From Sinonovacula constricta (taxonomy: Eukaryota > Mollusca > Bivalvia > Cardiida > Solecurtidae): 64,000 nt of DNA. The translations under genes and the position numbers were made by a program. Below the pieces are notes generated by a model. It was not told the origin of the DNA and did not search any database. It worked only from the letters and a program-made list of their open reading frames with translations. Numbering within the stretch: the stretch's first letter is position 1; every line of letters begins with the position of its first letter. Of the stretch, positions 22,139 to 33,297 are shown piece after piece. The DNA is taken from positions 59,239,514 to 59,303,513 of the forward strand of contig CM017557.1 in the NCBI GenBank assembly GCA_007844125.1, in the 5' to 3' direction.

Positions 22139-24003
22139 CTGTATGCAACACAGAAGTTATGGCTAGAACGTGGAACGGGACAGACAAGTGATCATAGAGA
22201 AATAGACAGATAGACAGATGGAAAGTGTGACATTTATATGCCACCATTTGGCAACATAGAACCCATATACTTATAGTGATAAAACTCTTCAATTCTGAAA
22301 GGTAGAGACAGAAAATTTACTAAGTTCCACTTTTGGATCCTTTTTCTAATTATTGCTAATGTATGATGATTTGATTCCTTTCTTTGGATAATTGTCTCTC
22401 CAACAGTATGTCAGTTACTGGGAGATGGTGTCTACTTGAAGAAGATGTAGGTAAACTGATGGACACCACCTTTAAATATAAAATTTGTTTTTTGTAGAAC
22501 CATTAAAGCAACAGTCGAAATAGAATAAAGTTATTTATGGATTATGTTATTATATTAGTTATGGATTAGATTAAACTCACCCTGGCAGAAATCTCCTCAA
22601 GATTCATTGATAAGGGAGATCACTATGAAGGAAATTAAGGTGGACATTACTTCTTATTTTATGTCTGATTGTATGGCTATATGACTGTAATAAAAACATA
22701 TTCAGATTTTTATAGTTTCATGACAATAGATATGGACCAAAGGCTTCTCATGGGACAGCTTGCAAGTTGTTGTTTTTCCATTTGAAAACTGGCATTTGCT
22801 GTATGGGTTGTATTTTTAGTGCATTGCAATACATGTTTATTTTTTTAATTTAAAAAAAAATATGTGTCAATAGAAACAAAAGATTATTTAATACAAATAG
22901 CAATATGTTGAACATTTTTATTATTGTACATGTTATGTATTGTTAAGTTGTACTTGTCATTTGTTTTCCTGTTGTTGCCTTTACCAATAATTTTCTCCAT
23001 TTTGAAGCTTGAACTTTAGACTCACGTGTCCATGATTTACACTGTCATTAGCAAGATACCTTGGTGTTTATAAATGGTGGGCTGTCTGTAGCATATTTTG
23101 ATTAACAAAGTGATGGGCAAGTTAATTAGTGGTGTATTAACACTTGAAATCTAGAACACCTATCCCAGCAAAACAAAGCAATCCTTTGTCATGTTTACAA
23201 CTACCTGTACATTGCATATTATTTTTCAGTCACCAAATGACAAATTGTGGTTTTAAAAAACATAAATTAAAAGATTTTTTATTTTTTTTTATTTTGCATT
23301 CTTTGAATTCCAAAGTTTCTGGTTTCAATCAGATAGGCTTGTCCACCTGAAAAACATCTTCAATATCAAAACTTTATATCATTGAAGCATTATTACAATG
23401 GTTAATTCAATTATTTCCTTGGCTTACAGTAGTATATGAATCAAACTGGAGGCAGAAAACAATGCTCTGTTGGAGTATTATCAGACGGCTTATAATAGAT
23501 TTGATATTTGATAATGCAAAGGTGGATGAATAGTCAGATGTTATGATTGCATCAGATATTTCTCTTTAAAATTGTCTGAGTCATCTGTGTTTTCATTTAT
23601 AAATATAAAAATAACAGATTTTTTAGGGAAAACCACACATGTGGATATGGCCTTACATATTTCTTTGTTTGGCCACAAAGCATAATTTCAAGTATGAGAG
23701 AAAATACTTTGGTTGTACCTTGGTGGAAATACTGTTTTGTTGAATAAATATTAAGATGATGAGTGTATGTCATTCTCAGTATTGTTGGCATCAGCAGTAT
23801 TGTTGTTTCAGTGTCATTATTATCATTGCTGTCATCATCATCATCATTATCATCTCATCATGCTTTATAATGCTTTATCAGTGGTATTAATTTATAGATT
23901 GTCAATTTTGAATTTTTTTCTCATCACTATCATCATATTATCGTCCTAAGGAAAAAATCTTTGGGGAAGATAACCTTCATTCAAATATTCTGGGAGTTTG
24001 AGC
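22139..24003. other. Intronic spacer, nothing recognised
   Basis: AT-rich intron with a short GATAGACAGATAGACAGATG run near 22202 and a CATCATCATCATCATTATCA run near 23835. No exon-like segment or shared repeat was found. Confidence 0.4.
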
Positions 24004-24352
24004 TTAAAGGTAGTGTCTGACAGTTTGGATTGAAATAAAATTTCTCAAATAACAAAATAGGTCATTGTTACCTGAAAAGATCCTGCAAAATGCTGTTCAT
24101 TAATGCCCTAGATCTGTGTGAATGGTGAGGCATTATGCTCCACTCGCCATTGCAAAAAGGCATTTCCTATATGAGCCACGCTGCAAAGAGAGCTATTTTT
24201 AAACTAAGAAAACCATAGATAATTTACTTTTTTGGTTTATCAGCCCTGATGTCAGTATCTATTTTAAGCAGAGATCACAATCATGCATATTTATAGACTG
24301 TGAAAGAATGAACTTGTATTTAATGTAGGCGAACTGTCGGATACCACCTGTA
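24004..24352 (+). mobile_element. MITE-like family F copy with paired termini
   Basis: Left TAAAGGTAGTGTCTGACAGT and right AACTGTCGGATACCACCTG are inverted repeats. The internal ATGAGCCACGCTGCAAAGAG and CTGATGTCAGTATCTATTTT are family hallmarks. It has no ORF, so it is presumably non-autonomous. Confidence 0.8.
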
Positions 24353-24608
24353 AGCAATACCTTAATGGAGTATTATTTCTGCAAGTGGGGCAAAGAATCA
24401 AATACTTTTTTTTTGTATTATTGTTGTATTTATTAATTAATTGATTGATTAATCAATTGATTAATTTAAGCAAGGTTAAGGTATTTATTGTCATGTCAAT
24501 TTTGAAGGGTCTGTATATTGGCAGTATTATCTTATCTCTGTTCTTTGTACAAACCTTTGTGTCTTTGCTTAGGAAAGGGGTGGCAATTATTGTTGCTTAT
24601 GTTTCCGG

Positions 24609-24835
24609 GCAGTTAGTTGCTGACTTGAAACTCCTCAGCCCCTTACTTTACTATGTGGGTTCGAGTCCCGGTCGGGGTGAGAACTTTCATGTGGGGAGGT
24701 TTTCCAGCTAACCTGCGGTGTGCCGGTGGTCCTACTCAGACATAAGTCTGGGGTCTTCCTCCACCAATAATTAGCTGGATGTCACCAATATGGCCATAAT
24801 TGTGTCGGTGCCATGTAACAAAAAACAAACATACA
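24609..24835 (+). mobile_element. SINE family C copy
   Basis: GGGTTCGAGTCCCGGTCGGG (B box), TTTTCCAGCTAACCTGCGGT, GTCTTCCTCCACCAATAATT, AGCTGGATGTCACCAATATG and a terminal GTGCCATGTAACAAAAAACA. The AATAATTAGCTGGA...CCATGTAAC ending marks a subtype shared with 33298-33525. Confidence 0.85.
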
Positions 24836-25427
24836 AACAAACATAAACCATCTTTCAGTTATCTGATATTGGTTATAAAATTGACACATGTGAAACTATG
24901 TGGGAGTTGGTGTTATGAGGATAGAAGAAGACAAAACCAAGGCTTGGTAGACTTTCTTTTGACTTTTATAAATAATTATACCACCCACCAGCTGGTAATA
25001 ACTAACCAGAAGGTGGTTTGATGGGCCTCTTTGATGTATTAGTCTTTGTTTCTAGTTAGATCATTACTGTATCATGTACATTCTTCCTAATTGAGCAATA
25101 ATTTGTTTGAAATGAGCTGTTCTTTGTGGTATGTTAATTAAAATAATAACTAGTTTATTATTAATTACAGAATTATAAAATAGGTGTATTAAGAAATAGC
25201 TGATTTATTCACAATCCCTCATAATTTGGGTTTGAGTCTTGAGCGGACCATTAACATAATGTTGATAGGTCATGGAGCTAACTAGTCCTATGAATAATGC
25301 CTAGACCCGTATTCTCCAACCATTCTTAAGTCAAAGTCATGACTTAAGCCCAAGTCACAATTTCATACCAACAAAACTAAGTTTATTTATGAAGTTTCGG
25401 TGTGATTATAAGCTCAAAGTAGCAAAG

Positions 25428-25665
25428 GGCGCACCTGTGGCATAGTGGTAGAGTCACCGATTTGTAACTTCTCTGACTGCTAAGTCTCTCACCACTTGGG
25501 TTCGATGTCCCGTTCCGAACGTGGGACTTAATGTGAGAAGTTCTTCCAGCTGACTTGCGGTGCACCGGTGGTTCTACCCAGACATTTGTCTGGGGTCTTC
25601 CTCAACCTAAATGCTGCACCTTGCCATAATGATCATCAATAGGCACTGCAATGTATTTCAAAAAC
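25428..25665 (+). mobile_element. SINE family C copy, full length
   Basis: Head GGGCGCACCTGTGGCATAGT, GGTAGAGTCACCGATTTGTA, B-box GGTTCGATGTCCC, then TTCTTCCAGCTGACTTGCGG, TTCTACCCAGACATTTGTCT, GATCATCAATAGGCACTGCA and ATGTATTTCAAAAACAAAAA. Confidence 0.9.
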
Positions 25666-25865
25666 AAAAACAAACAAAGTAGCAAAGTTAAACTGTAATG
25701 CAAAAAAAGGAATGTAGCTAAATACATAAGGAAGATATTGTGGATTGAAATCTATGAGCAATAAATTGGTGAATACTGGCCCAAATGTGTTATATGTGAT
25801 GGGTTATTTGAAGGACTACCAGCTGATCTGTAATGCATTAGAAATGCTACACAAGCATCACACAC

Positions 25866-26166
25866 CAGTCCTGATAGCACAATTGGTAGAACATCAGCTC
25901 CAGGTACAAGAGGCCTCGCGTTCGATCCTGGACCGTTAAAAATGGTAGTGGTATAGTTCCCTTGTGAATGCTCAAGCAAATATAAGGATAGTTCCACGAC
26001 TGGTTGGCACGTTGTCAGGATAATGTGACTGGGTGTGGTATCATGCCAGGTGTTCATGGCATGCTATACACATTGAAGACAGCACTTTATCTTCTTCAAG
26101 TGGAGACCGTCTCGGACACAGTAAAATACTGTTGGTGGGACGATAAACCCAATAAACAAACAAGCA
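25866..26166 (+). mobile_element. SINE family A copy
   Basis: Head TCCTGATAGCACAATTGGTA with GCGTTCGATCCTGG, joined directly to GTTAAAAATGGTAGTGGTAT (a short deletion of the ACATACCAAAGTC link), then the usual body and the tail GACGATAAACCCAATAAACA. Confidence 0.9.
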
Positions 26167-27478
26167 CACATGCATCTTTATTAACCAGAAATCGATGGTT
26201 ATCTCGTAAATGATCATACCTGTTTCACTGTGATATTTTTCAAAAGTAAAAAGATCAGAAAAGCAGAAAAAATGGGTAACGAAAATAGTCTTTGATTCAT
26301 ACATGAACGTGTTTTTTTCTAAACAGTAAGACTAATGTTTAAAATTATTATTACAAGAAAATGTATGTCATTAAACAGAAAAACAGTAAATTAAACAGAT
26401 AGAGCAAAATAAAGGTTGACTTACACTTACATAGAACACTTTTAGCTCCTCTTTTCAAAAACAAGAAATCCTATTTTCAAGACTGTCTCACTGGCAGATA
26501 GTTAATGTATTTGTAAAGGTATATGTCTCAAAAACCTCACTTCCATCTTGGAGTTCTTGTCTTCCTTTAAAAAAAGGAACTTATTTCAAAGGGGCAGATA
26601 ATCCTACAGTTAATTTTGTCAAAGTGATGCTCCTTTTTTCTAATTAGGATTTCTATTATAGTATCCATAACTAAGAAAAGTGGAGTTATGTGTCTATGGA
26701 CAGCTCTTGTTACCAAATGAGGTTGTCTTGGATCACGTAATAAGTACAAGTAAATGTCACATATTACTCTTATTTTTTAAGAAGTAAAACAACATCTACT
26801 AATTGTGCGAAGTAAGACTCGATAAAAACAGGATGTACACAAAAAACTTCAGAGCGATGTTGCCAGGAATTCTTTATTTATTGCAAGTACATACAAGCAA
26901 AGAACACTCATTGAACTCTAGACTACTTGTCTCCTACCAGAAACAAAAATAAAGATGAAGGTAATCTACAGACAGTGATTGCTTTTTCTTTCATAAAGGT
27001 GGGTATATATTTCAGCCTAATACATGAATGTAGACAGTTTTTTTTATCTGACTTCCTATTATCCCAATTCTTGCATATTTTTATGCCTGTGCAAACAAAG
27101 TAGTTCCTGATTAACAATAAACACCACACAATAATTGATACATTTTACTAATAAAAGAGGAGATCTTGATTGGAAAAAAGAATAGACTTTGATTAAACTT
27201 GATTTAGACAAAAGGTTTGGACATTTTAATACCCCTGCATAAAGAGACCAACCTTAGTCAGAGGAAAAATGGGCCATGGTAAAGTTGCTTACTTATTGCT
27301 TCGCTGATTGGTCGATTTTTGTTTTGTATTTACGACTCAGTTTCTAGCAATATGTTTGCAACCTTTGAATAAAGATGTTATCAAACACCTCTGGATTTTG
27401 TATCCCTAATAATGAAAGTAGCTTGATAAATTTATTTCAATAATAAGGTTTATTTTTGTTTTGTGATTTTCTTTTTAG
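26167..27478. other. Intronic spacer, nothing recognised
   Basis: AT-rich intron ending in the TTTTCTTTTTAG acceptor of the 27479 exon; no shared repeat or exon-like segment. Confidence 0.4.
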
Positions 27479-27613
27479 ACTTTCCGGCTACTGTCAGAGG
27501 AAGGATTGTTTGTTGGCGCATCCACTGGACTCAATGTTAGTGCAGCTTATCAGCTGGCACAGAAATATGGGCCAGGACACACTATAGTTACATGTCTGTG
27601 TGATACTGGACAG
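27479..27613 (+). CDS. Cysteine synthase-like exon, ASTGLN segment
   Basis: A 135-nt, 45-codon phase-0 exon between a CTTTTTAG acceptor and a GTATGT donor. It encodes [20 protein letters not shown], then [18 protein letters not shown] and CLCDTGQ. The GxS[ST]G motif places the serine that hydrogen-bonds the PLP pyridine nitrogen in OASS enzymes. GPGHTIVT followed by a short CDxG turn is a family hallmark. Confidence 0.93.
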
Positions 27614-27633
27614 GTATGTTAAACATGAAAATA

Positions 27634-27955
27634 ACCGGACCTGGTAGCGCAATTGGTAGAGCGTCGGCTCCAGGTACGGGAGGCCCCGGGTTCGATCCCG
27701 GGCCGCGACATACCAAAGTCGTTAAAAATGGTAGTGGTATAGCTCCCTTGCTAACGCTCAAGTAAATATAAGGGTAGTTCAACGACTGGTTGGCCAGATG
27801 TCAGGATAATGTGACTGGGTGTGGTATCATGCCAGGAGTTTACGGCATGCTATATACAGTGAAGGCAGCACTATATCTTCTTCAAATGGACACCGTCTCA
27901 AGATAACTGAAATACTGTTGGTGGGACGATAAACCCAACAAACAAACAAAAAAAA
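27634..27955 (+). mobile_element. SINE family A copy, best preserved
   Basis: It begins just 20 bp after the donor of the 27479 exon. Head CCTGGTAGCGCAATTGGTAG and B-box CGGGTTCGATCCCG are tRNA-like and intact. Body and tail are complete: GACATACCAAAGTCGTTAAA through ATAAACCCAACAAACAAACA. Use this as the family reference. Confidence 0.93.
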
Positions 27956-28335
27956 TTAATAAAATCTTAACAATATCAAATTCACCTTTTGTAAATTCAG
28001 GCCTTGGAGGTCAAGTGCATTTGGCAGGAGTGAGCCTATGTCAGTCAAGTTCTTGTTATTACTTATGGTTCTGCTTGTAAGATCTCAGCCTAGGAAATAT
28101 TTAGTGACAGAGAGAACACAACTGAACCCACAATGTGGTGTTGAGTTATTTTTTAAACTAGATCTATTTGCTATTTTCCTATTAAATCTTGTCTTTCATT
28201 GGTAATAATATGTTTTTAAATAAGAAATATAAGTATTTACATGTTTTAATAAATGTTTAGTCCATGAATTTTAGGGACGTGGGGTGCTGGGGGCTAATCT
28301 TTCTGTATATTAGCAGCTCAAAGACCTTCCCTACC

Positions 28336-28380
28336 AGACCTGGTAGAGCAATTAATGAAGGCTCCAGGTACAGTCGGTCC
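28336..28380 (+). mobile_element. SINE family A head fragment
   Basis: ACCAGACCTGGTAGAGCAAT followed by GAAGGCTCCAGGTACAG matches only the first 45 bp of family A. Confidence 0.55.
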
Positions 28381-28930
28381 TGTAGACCTGAATGTCTCCT
28401 TCCTGCTGTTTGAAGGACATTTATCTACAATAACAGACATTCTTGTAGTTGTTTTAAAATAATTTATATCACTTCATTATCACTTCGCTGATTAGTAATG
28501 ACAATCTTTACCAGTATATTTTGCACTATATTACTATCGAAAACATTGTTTCTCAGCTCTTGACAGTAATATTGATGTTTGTACCAGATGTTTGATAACT
28601 TGTTGATTTGTTGACATAGTTTGAAGACACCCAATTAGTTGTGGTTTTAGTATTCAATTAGCATTGAGGAGTGTCTGACAAATGAGGTATCCATAAAGTT
28701 TGAGTACATCTAGAGGAACTGAATGCAAAAAGCATCGTCAAAATAGTTGTGTTAACGGCTTTAATTATATCTTTTATTAGTTTTTTGTATATAAATATGT
28801 TGTTGTTTTTTACAAAATCATGCTGTTTGTAGGTATGTTGCATATGCAATATAAGTTTGCTTTTAACCTTTTTGTCATTTCAGTCAGTAGACAACTTTGT
28901 TTTTGATCAATTAGACAATTAGTTGTTTTT

Positions 28931-29545
28931 AGCTCACCTAATTAAAATGTGCTCAAGGTGAGCTTTCTGATACCCCTTCATCAGTAGTGTGGCGTCAACA
29001 ATTTCGCTTGTGAACACACTTAAGAGTACAGTTTTTATCCAATCTACAGCAAAATTGATCCGAATGTCAAACTGGATCATGTGGGGTCAAAAAGTAGGTC
29101 ACTAGGTCCAGTCGGAAAAAAAAACTTGTGAGCACACAAGAGGTCACATTTATGGTCCAATCTTCACCAAACTTGGTCAGAATGTGTGTCTGCATGAATC
29201 TTGGATGAGGTCGTAACTGGGTCACTTGTGGTCAAAAGGCTGATCGTTAGGTCAAATTTTAGCAAGCCATTGGTGAACACACTAGAGACCACATTTATGG
29301 CCCAATCTTCACCAAACTTGGCCAGAATGTTCGCCTGTATAAAGTCTTAGATATATTTTGAACTGTGTCATCAGTAGGTAACTAGGTAAAATTCGAGAAT
29401 ATGATATCAGCCAAGTTGCCTCACTAATGGTTCAATCTTCACCAAAGATTTCTAAAGAAAGTAACTTTTAATTTGATGCCAGATATGAGCATACTAAAAG
29501 CCGGTGTCCTCAGGTGAGCGATTAAGGGCCATCATGGCTCACTTT
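28931..29545. mobile_element. TIR element E, second intronic copy
   Basis: Starts AGCTCACCTAATTAAAATGT and ends CCTCAGGTGAGCGATTAAGG. Internal TTCACCAAACTTGGTCAGAA and GTGAACACACTAGAGACCAC phrases match the copy at 14537-15158. Confidence 0.75.
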
Positions 29546-29933
29546 TTTTTAACTCCAATTCAAGAGTAGTGTCAATGTAACATGCATTTTTGTTGGACCC
29601 CTGTTTGCTATGAATATTCAAGAAAACTAACTTTTACGACTTTTTGACTAAACAATTTTTTGTTCTTAAGAATAACTAAGTCTCCCAAGCAGTAAAAACT
29701 GGCTTTTGGGCACTTTTCAGTTGCAGCCTCCAAACTGTGTACATGCAGACAGGAATCTTATACAAACAAGTTGAACTGCAATGTTTTATTTTTGTATAGA
29801 TTACTGGTTGTAACAGACAATTGTAAAATGTAAAGTATTAAATTATGTAAATATTGTAGCTGGTGACATTAGGAAAAAACAAATTGTTTTTAGCATTATA
29901 AAAGAGAATATTTATTTTTGAAATATCTTTCAG

Positions 29934-29979
29934 AGATATTACGCAAAGCTATTCAGCAGAAAGGTCCTAGAAGAAAAAG
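29934..29979 (+). CDS. Cysteine synthase-like exon, RYYAKLF segment
   Basis: A 46-nt exon between a CTTTCAG acceptor and a GTAAAA donor encodes RYYAKLFSRKVLEEK plus the first base of a Gly codon. RY.SKLF..(E/V)L..KGL is the C-terminal signature of the bacterial-type cysteine synthases. Confidence 0.92.
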
Positions 29980-30470
29980 GTAAAATTTACTGCATCTGTT
30001 TAATTGGATAAATTAGTAACAGATTAATTGTTTAACTACTTTTTTTAATATTGTAAATTGTTCAATAGGAAACTGTAGAATAATGCTTTTTCTTAAAATG
30101 CTCACATTCAAATTTTCAAGACAAACACAAACATTTGTTCTTTTTAAATAGTTGAAAATGTCATTGGTACCATACATGGGCACCACCATTTTAGAAAAAA
30201 AAACAACACAAATCTGACAAAGAGCAATTGTTTGTGTTTAATCTCTTAAAAAAGTTATTTTGCTGAAACTTTGAGTGGAAGCATTTTTTAGTAAAAACAA
30301 AATGTTTAAAGTTTTGATCAATTCTTTATACCAAACCCAGATTGTATGTACTAGAAAAGAGCTGCTGTTTCACATTAACCTCATATAACACGATACAAAA
30401 GTAATAAATAATATTATTAAATAACCATGTATTATTAGCCCCGTAAATTATTTGCTGCCGGGCATAATAA
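29980..30470. other. Intronic spacer, nothing recognised
   Basis: AT-rich intron, no recognised element. Confidence 0.4.
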
Positions 30471-30785
30471 TGCAGTGGCATTTCAAGTAAGTGGGCCAAT
30501 ATCTATATCACTTTCTGGCCAGTGGCCGAAAAGTTGTATAGATATAAAGCCCACATTTTGGGCAATTTGATTGGCTGCTAGAGCAGGTTCAAAAAGTCAT
30601 ATAGATTTTAGCTGAAATGGCGGCCATCTAGTATTTTTGTCGATTGAAGATACTTTTGCTGGAAATGTTCAAACCTTAAACCAGTTCAAGACCATTTGGC
30701 AACATGAAATAATTTTTAACAATATGGTGGTATGTAACCTTCAACAATAATACATAGTTATTTAATAAAATAGTCAATAAATACC

Positions 30786-30900
30786 TAAGTGATTTGATAT
30801 AGGCCCTGTTATTTGTCCTCTGGACAGTCGTATCGGCCTTCAGCCTGGAGCAAATACGACTGCCCTCGGACAAATAACAGGGCCTATATCAAATCACTTA
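30786..30900. repeat. Perfect foldback: 33-bp arms, long hairpin
   Basis: The 33-nt arm at 30786-30818 (begins TAAGTGATTTGATATAGGCC, ends TTATTTGTCC) is exactly reverse-complemented at 30868-30900. The 49-nt spacer carries an inner pair, CAGTCGTAT and ATACGACTG. The CGGCCTTCAGCC loop sequence looks like a foldback-element apex. It lies in the last intron of the cysteine synthase-like gene. Confidence 0.9.
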
Positions 30901-31127
30901 TTTATTAACATATAAGATAAAATAACAAGGTTATGATTTATATTGATACAGTTATGATCAATAATGATTACATGTATAAGGAGCTATGTCTTTGCAGAAA
31001 ATTTCAATCATACTATTTATGTGATATTATGAAATGAGTTCTTAAACTTATCTTTAAATGACATAGCTAATGTCTTTGTGTAATTATAATGCACAAAAGT
31101 GCAAATATATCAATTTTAACAATAACA

Positions 31128-31335
31128 TGCATGTGAACTCTCACTTTTGGAGAGGGACTCCCTCATTGAAGATTAAAAATTACCTGAAGATGAGGGTTGT
31201 ATTAAACATTTTTCTTTAACCTCCCTACTTGGAAACAGTTTCCCTCTTTGTTTATATGAAAATAACAAATCTCCCACTTTACAAGTGAAAATCTCCTACT
31301 TTGGTCTCAGAAAACGTTCACATATATGCAATAGC
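31128..31335 (+). repeat. Dispersed repeat G copy
   Basis: Begins GCATGTGAACTCTCAC and ends AAAACGTTCACATATATG (inverted ends). AATAACAAATCTCCCACTTT and GAGAGGGACTCCCTC are shared with the other copies. Confidence 0.7.
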
Positions 31336-31639
31336 ATAATTTATTGTGTGTCAATGTTTTTATCAATTTTAAGGAGCAGACAACTTAGTTAATAATGACT
31401 CTTTGTATTTATTATGGCCTCAATAATGAAATTTAAATTTTTGAAAGTAGATAATAGTTGAGTTAAAAATTGATTTTTTAAATTTTTACAATGCCCCAAA
31501 ATTTCAATGTAAAAAATTTAAGGAGCACATAGTTTAGTTGATTAATATAGGATTTATTGCAAATCTTCTTTTCGTTCCTCTTTTTAGTGTTTTGTTGAAC
31601 TTTTCATAATTTTTCCCGTTGTTTTTTTATTCATTGCAG

Positions 31640-31686
31640 GACTTCTACAAAACTTGTCCAAGAAGTATTGGCCATATCTTCACTAA
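31640..31686 (+). CDS. Cysteine synthase-like terminal exon
   Basis: After an ATTGCAG acceptor, GA completes the split Gly codon, and the exon encodes (G)LLQNLSKKYWPYLH then TAA at 31684-31686. The joined C-terminus is LEEKGLLQNLSKKYWPYLH, a normal place and length for a cysteine synthase end. Confidence 0.9.
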
Positions 31687-31875
31687 CATGATGCTCCCAC
31701 TAGAGGTCACTTCTAGGTCCCCGGGGTCAAAATAATGTCATCTGGGGTCATTGACATATTGTGGGTTTCAATACTAGAGGTCACATCTGGGGATTAAGCA
31801 TTAGAGGTTAAATGTATGAGTTTTCACCTTAAAAAACACCTCCAGAGGTCATTTTAAGTAAGTCGCTGATAAAGG

Positions 31876-32359
31876 CAGTGTTTAGGCTAGAGCGGGCCTT
31901 TGCAGGATTGGCGAAGAATTGATACAGTTGGCGCACATTTTTTAACTGGATCATTTTGGCGCACACTAATAAAAGTGAAGAATAAATAAAATGGAAAGAA
32001 ATACTTCTATTTTTGTATCAATCAATCGTAATTTTAAGCCTAGCTTGTACACTAACTAGTTTCTGCTAAAAATAGACTGACTCAGTCTTACTTGATGACC
32101 TAAAAATGGCTGTATTGGATTGGCTTTATATGCACTAGCGACTTAACGGTTTGACAACAAATCTGTTGATCATAATTAATAAATTTAATGATGTGGTTTA
32201 TAGGTAAAGCCCTATCTGAAACCTCGTGACATTTACACTTAGTCTGTTACTAAAAACACATTTTGGTGAGGGTTTTCTTTTCTTTTTAAATGACCCACTG
32301 ATTATAAAAAGCTATGGGTCAAATTGGCCCACTGCTTTGAAGTTCTAGCCTAAACACTG
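31876..32359. mobile_element. hAT-like miniature element with 16-bp perfect TIRs
   Basis: CAGTGTTTAGGCTAGA at 31876-31891 is exactly inverted at 32344-32359. The 484-bp element starts with CAGTG, as hAT-superfamily ends do. Flanks TAAAGG and TAGAGG could be remains of a target duplication, but a clean 8-bp one is not visible. It splits an AGAGGTCA-rich tract, so it is younger than that tract. No ORF. Confidence 0.7.
31968..31990 (+). terminator. Candidate poly(A) signals for the cysteine synthase-like gene
   Basis: AATAAA occurs at 31968-31973 and again, overlapping, at 31981-31990. These are the first AATAAA hexamers after the stop codon, about 285 nt downstream, and lie inside the hAT-like element. 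Confidence 0.45.
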
Positions 32360-32459
32360 TAGAGGTCATATCTAAGGTGTATCGCTCATGGTCACTGCTA
32401 AATGTCTACAAGGTGTCAATTCTGGGGAAGGTACATATTTGGTGCTCTTCACTCAAGGT

Positions 32460-32645
32460 CATCATTTAAAATCACCCCAGGAGGTAAGCTTTGAGGTCCC
32501 CAATAGATGTTAACCCAAGGAGTCACCAATAGAGGTTAACCCAAGGAGTCACCAATAGAGGTTAACCCAAGGGGTCACCTTTAGAGGTTAACCCAAGAAG
32601 TCATCTTTAGAGGTTAACCAAAGGAGTCCCCTTTAGAGGTTATTT
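32460..32645 (+). repeat. 26-bp tandem repeat in 3' flank
   Basis: AGAGGTTAACCCAAGGAGTC plus ACCAAT repeats about five times with a 26-bp period. More degenerate AGAGGTCA units extend back to about 31690 on the far side of the hAT-like insertion. Confidence 0.8.
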
Positions 32646-33297
32646 TTGAATCTTATCTAGTAATCAAATCTTATATCTCAGGGTTCAATTTCAGTTCAGT
32701 TTACAATGTGTTTTTAGTCAAATAATTTATAATAATTATGTAAGTACATATATGATGTTTGCAGGAAAATATGAATTACTAAAAAAAAAAATTTTCTACA
32801 TGATTTTTGGGTGAAGATGATTGTTAAACTCTTGGCTGCCATATGAATGTTTTATTATAACATTAAATTGTAAATAACATTAAATTGTAAATGAAGTCAT
32901 GCAATTTAAATTTTAAACTTGTTAAGTGATTTGGACATTAAATAATAGTAATAATTAGTGAACAGTCACTTGTGTTTAGTAATGTTAACCCTTTAGCTCA
33001 TGCCAATGCCATTTTACGACTTTGTAAGGCAGTCATAATTATTCCTTTTATCTTCAGCTGCATGAAAACAACTTAGGGTTTATTTGTAGACTAGTTTAAT
33101 CTAGGTTATATAATAATATATAATAGGTTATATAATAACAAATGCTTGTGTTGAAAAAATATTTTAAACTGTTTCAAAGAAAATCAACAAAATCAAGTTA
33201 ATTTTTTAAACCCTATACATTTACTACGAATGAAAGTGTTAAGTGATTAATGTGGATGCTTTAGCTGTCTGTCATGTATATATTTAAAACTGCAACC
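32646..33297. other. AT-rich spacer, nothing recognised
   Basis: No gene or shared repeat seen. Confidence 0.4.

Larger units (their letters stand above)
14274..31686 (+). other. Gene span: cysteine synthase (CysK/OASS-like), 3' part, five exons
   Basis: Five exons with GT-AG junctions (14274-14335, 19160-19318, 27479-27613, 29934-29979, 31640-31686) join in phase. They encode about 149 C-terminal residues of a PLP-dependent beta-replacing enzyme of the cysteine synthase/O-acetylserine sulfhydrylase family (fold-type II). The family makes cysteine from an activated serine and sulfide, usually as a soluble homodimer. Diagnostic stretches are [59 protein letters not shown] and [20 protein letters not shown]. 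The N-terminal part with the PLP lysine and GTGGT loop is not in the window. Codon phase at 14274 requires one G from the previous exon, completing the Gly after a GTLAG-type motif. The sequence resembles bacterial enzymes closely but is intron-rich, so any transfer would be old. Cystathionine beta-synthase is less likely because no CBS regulatory domain follows. Confidence 0.9.
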
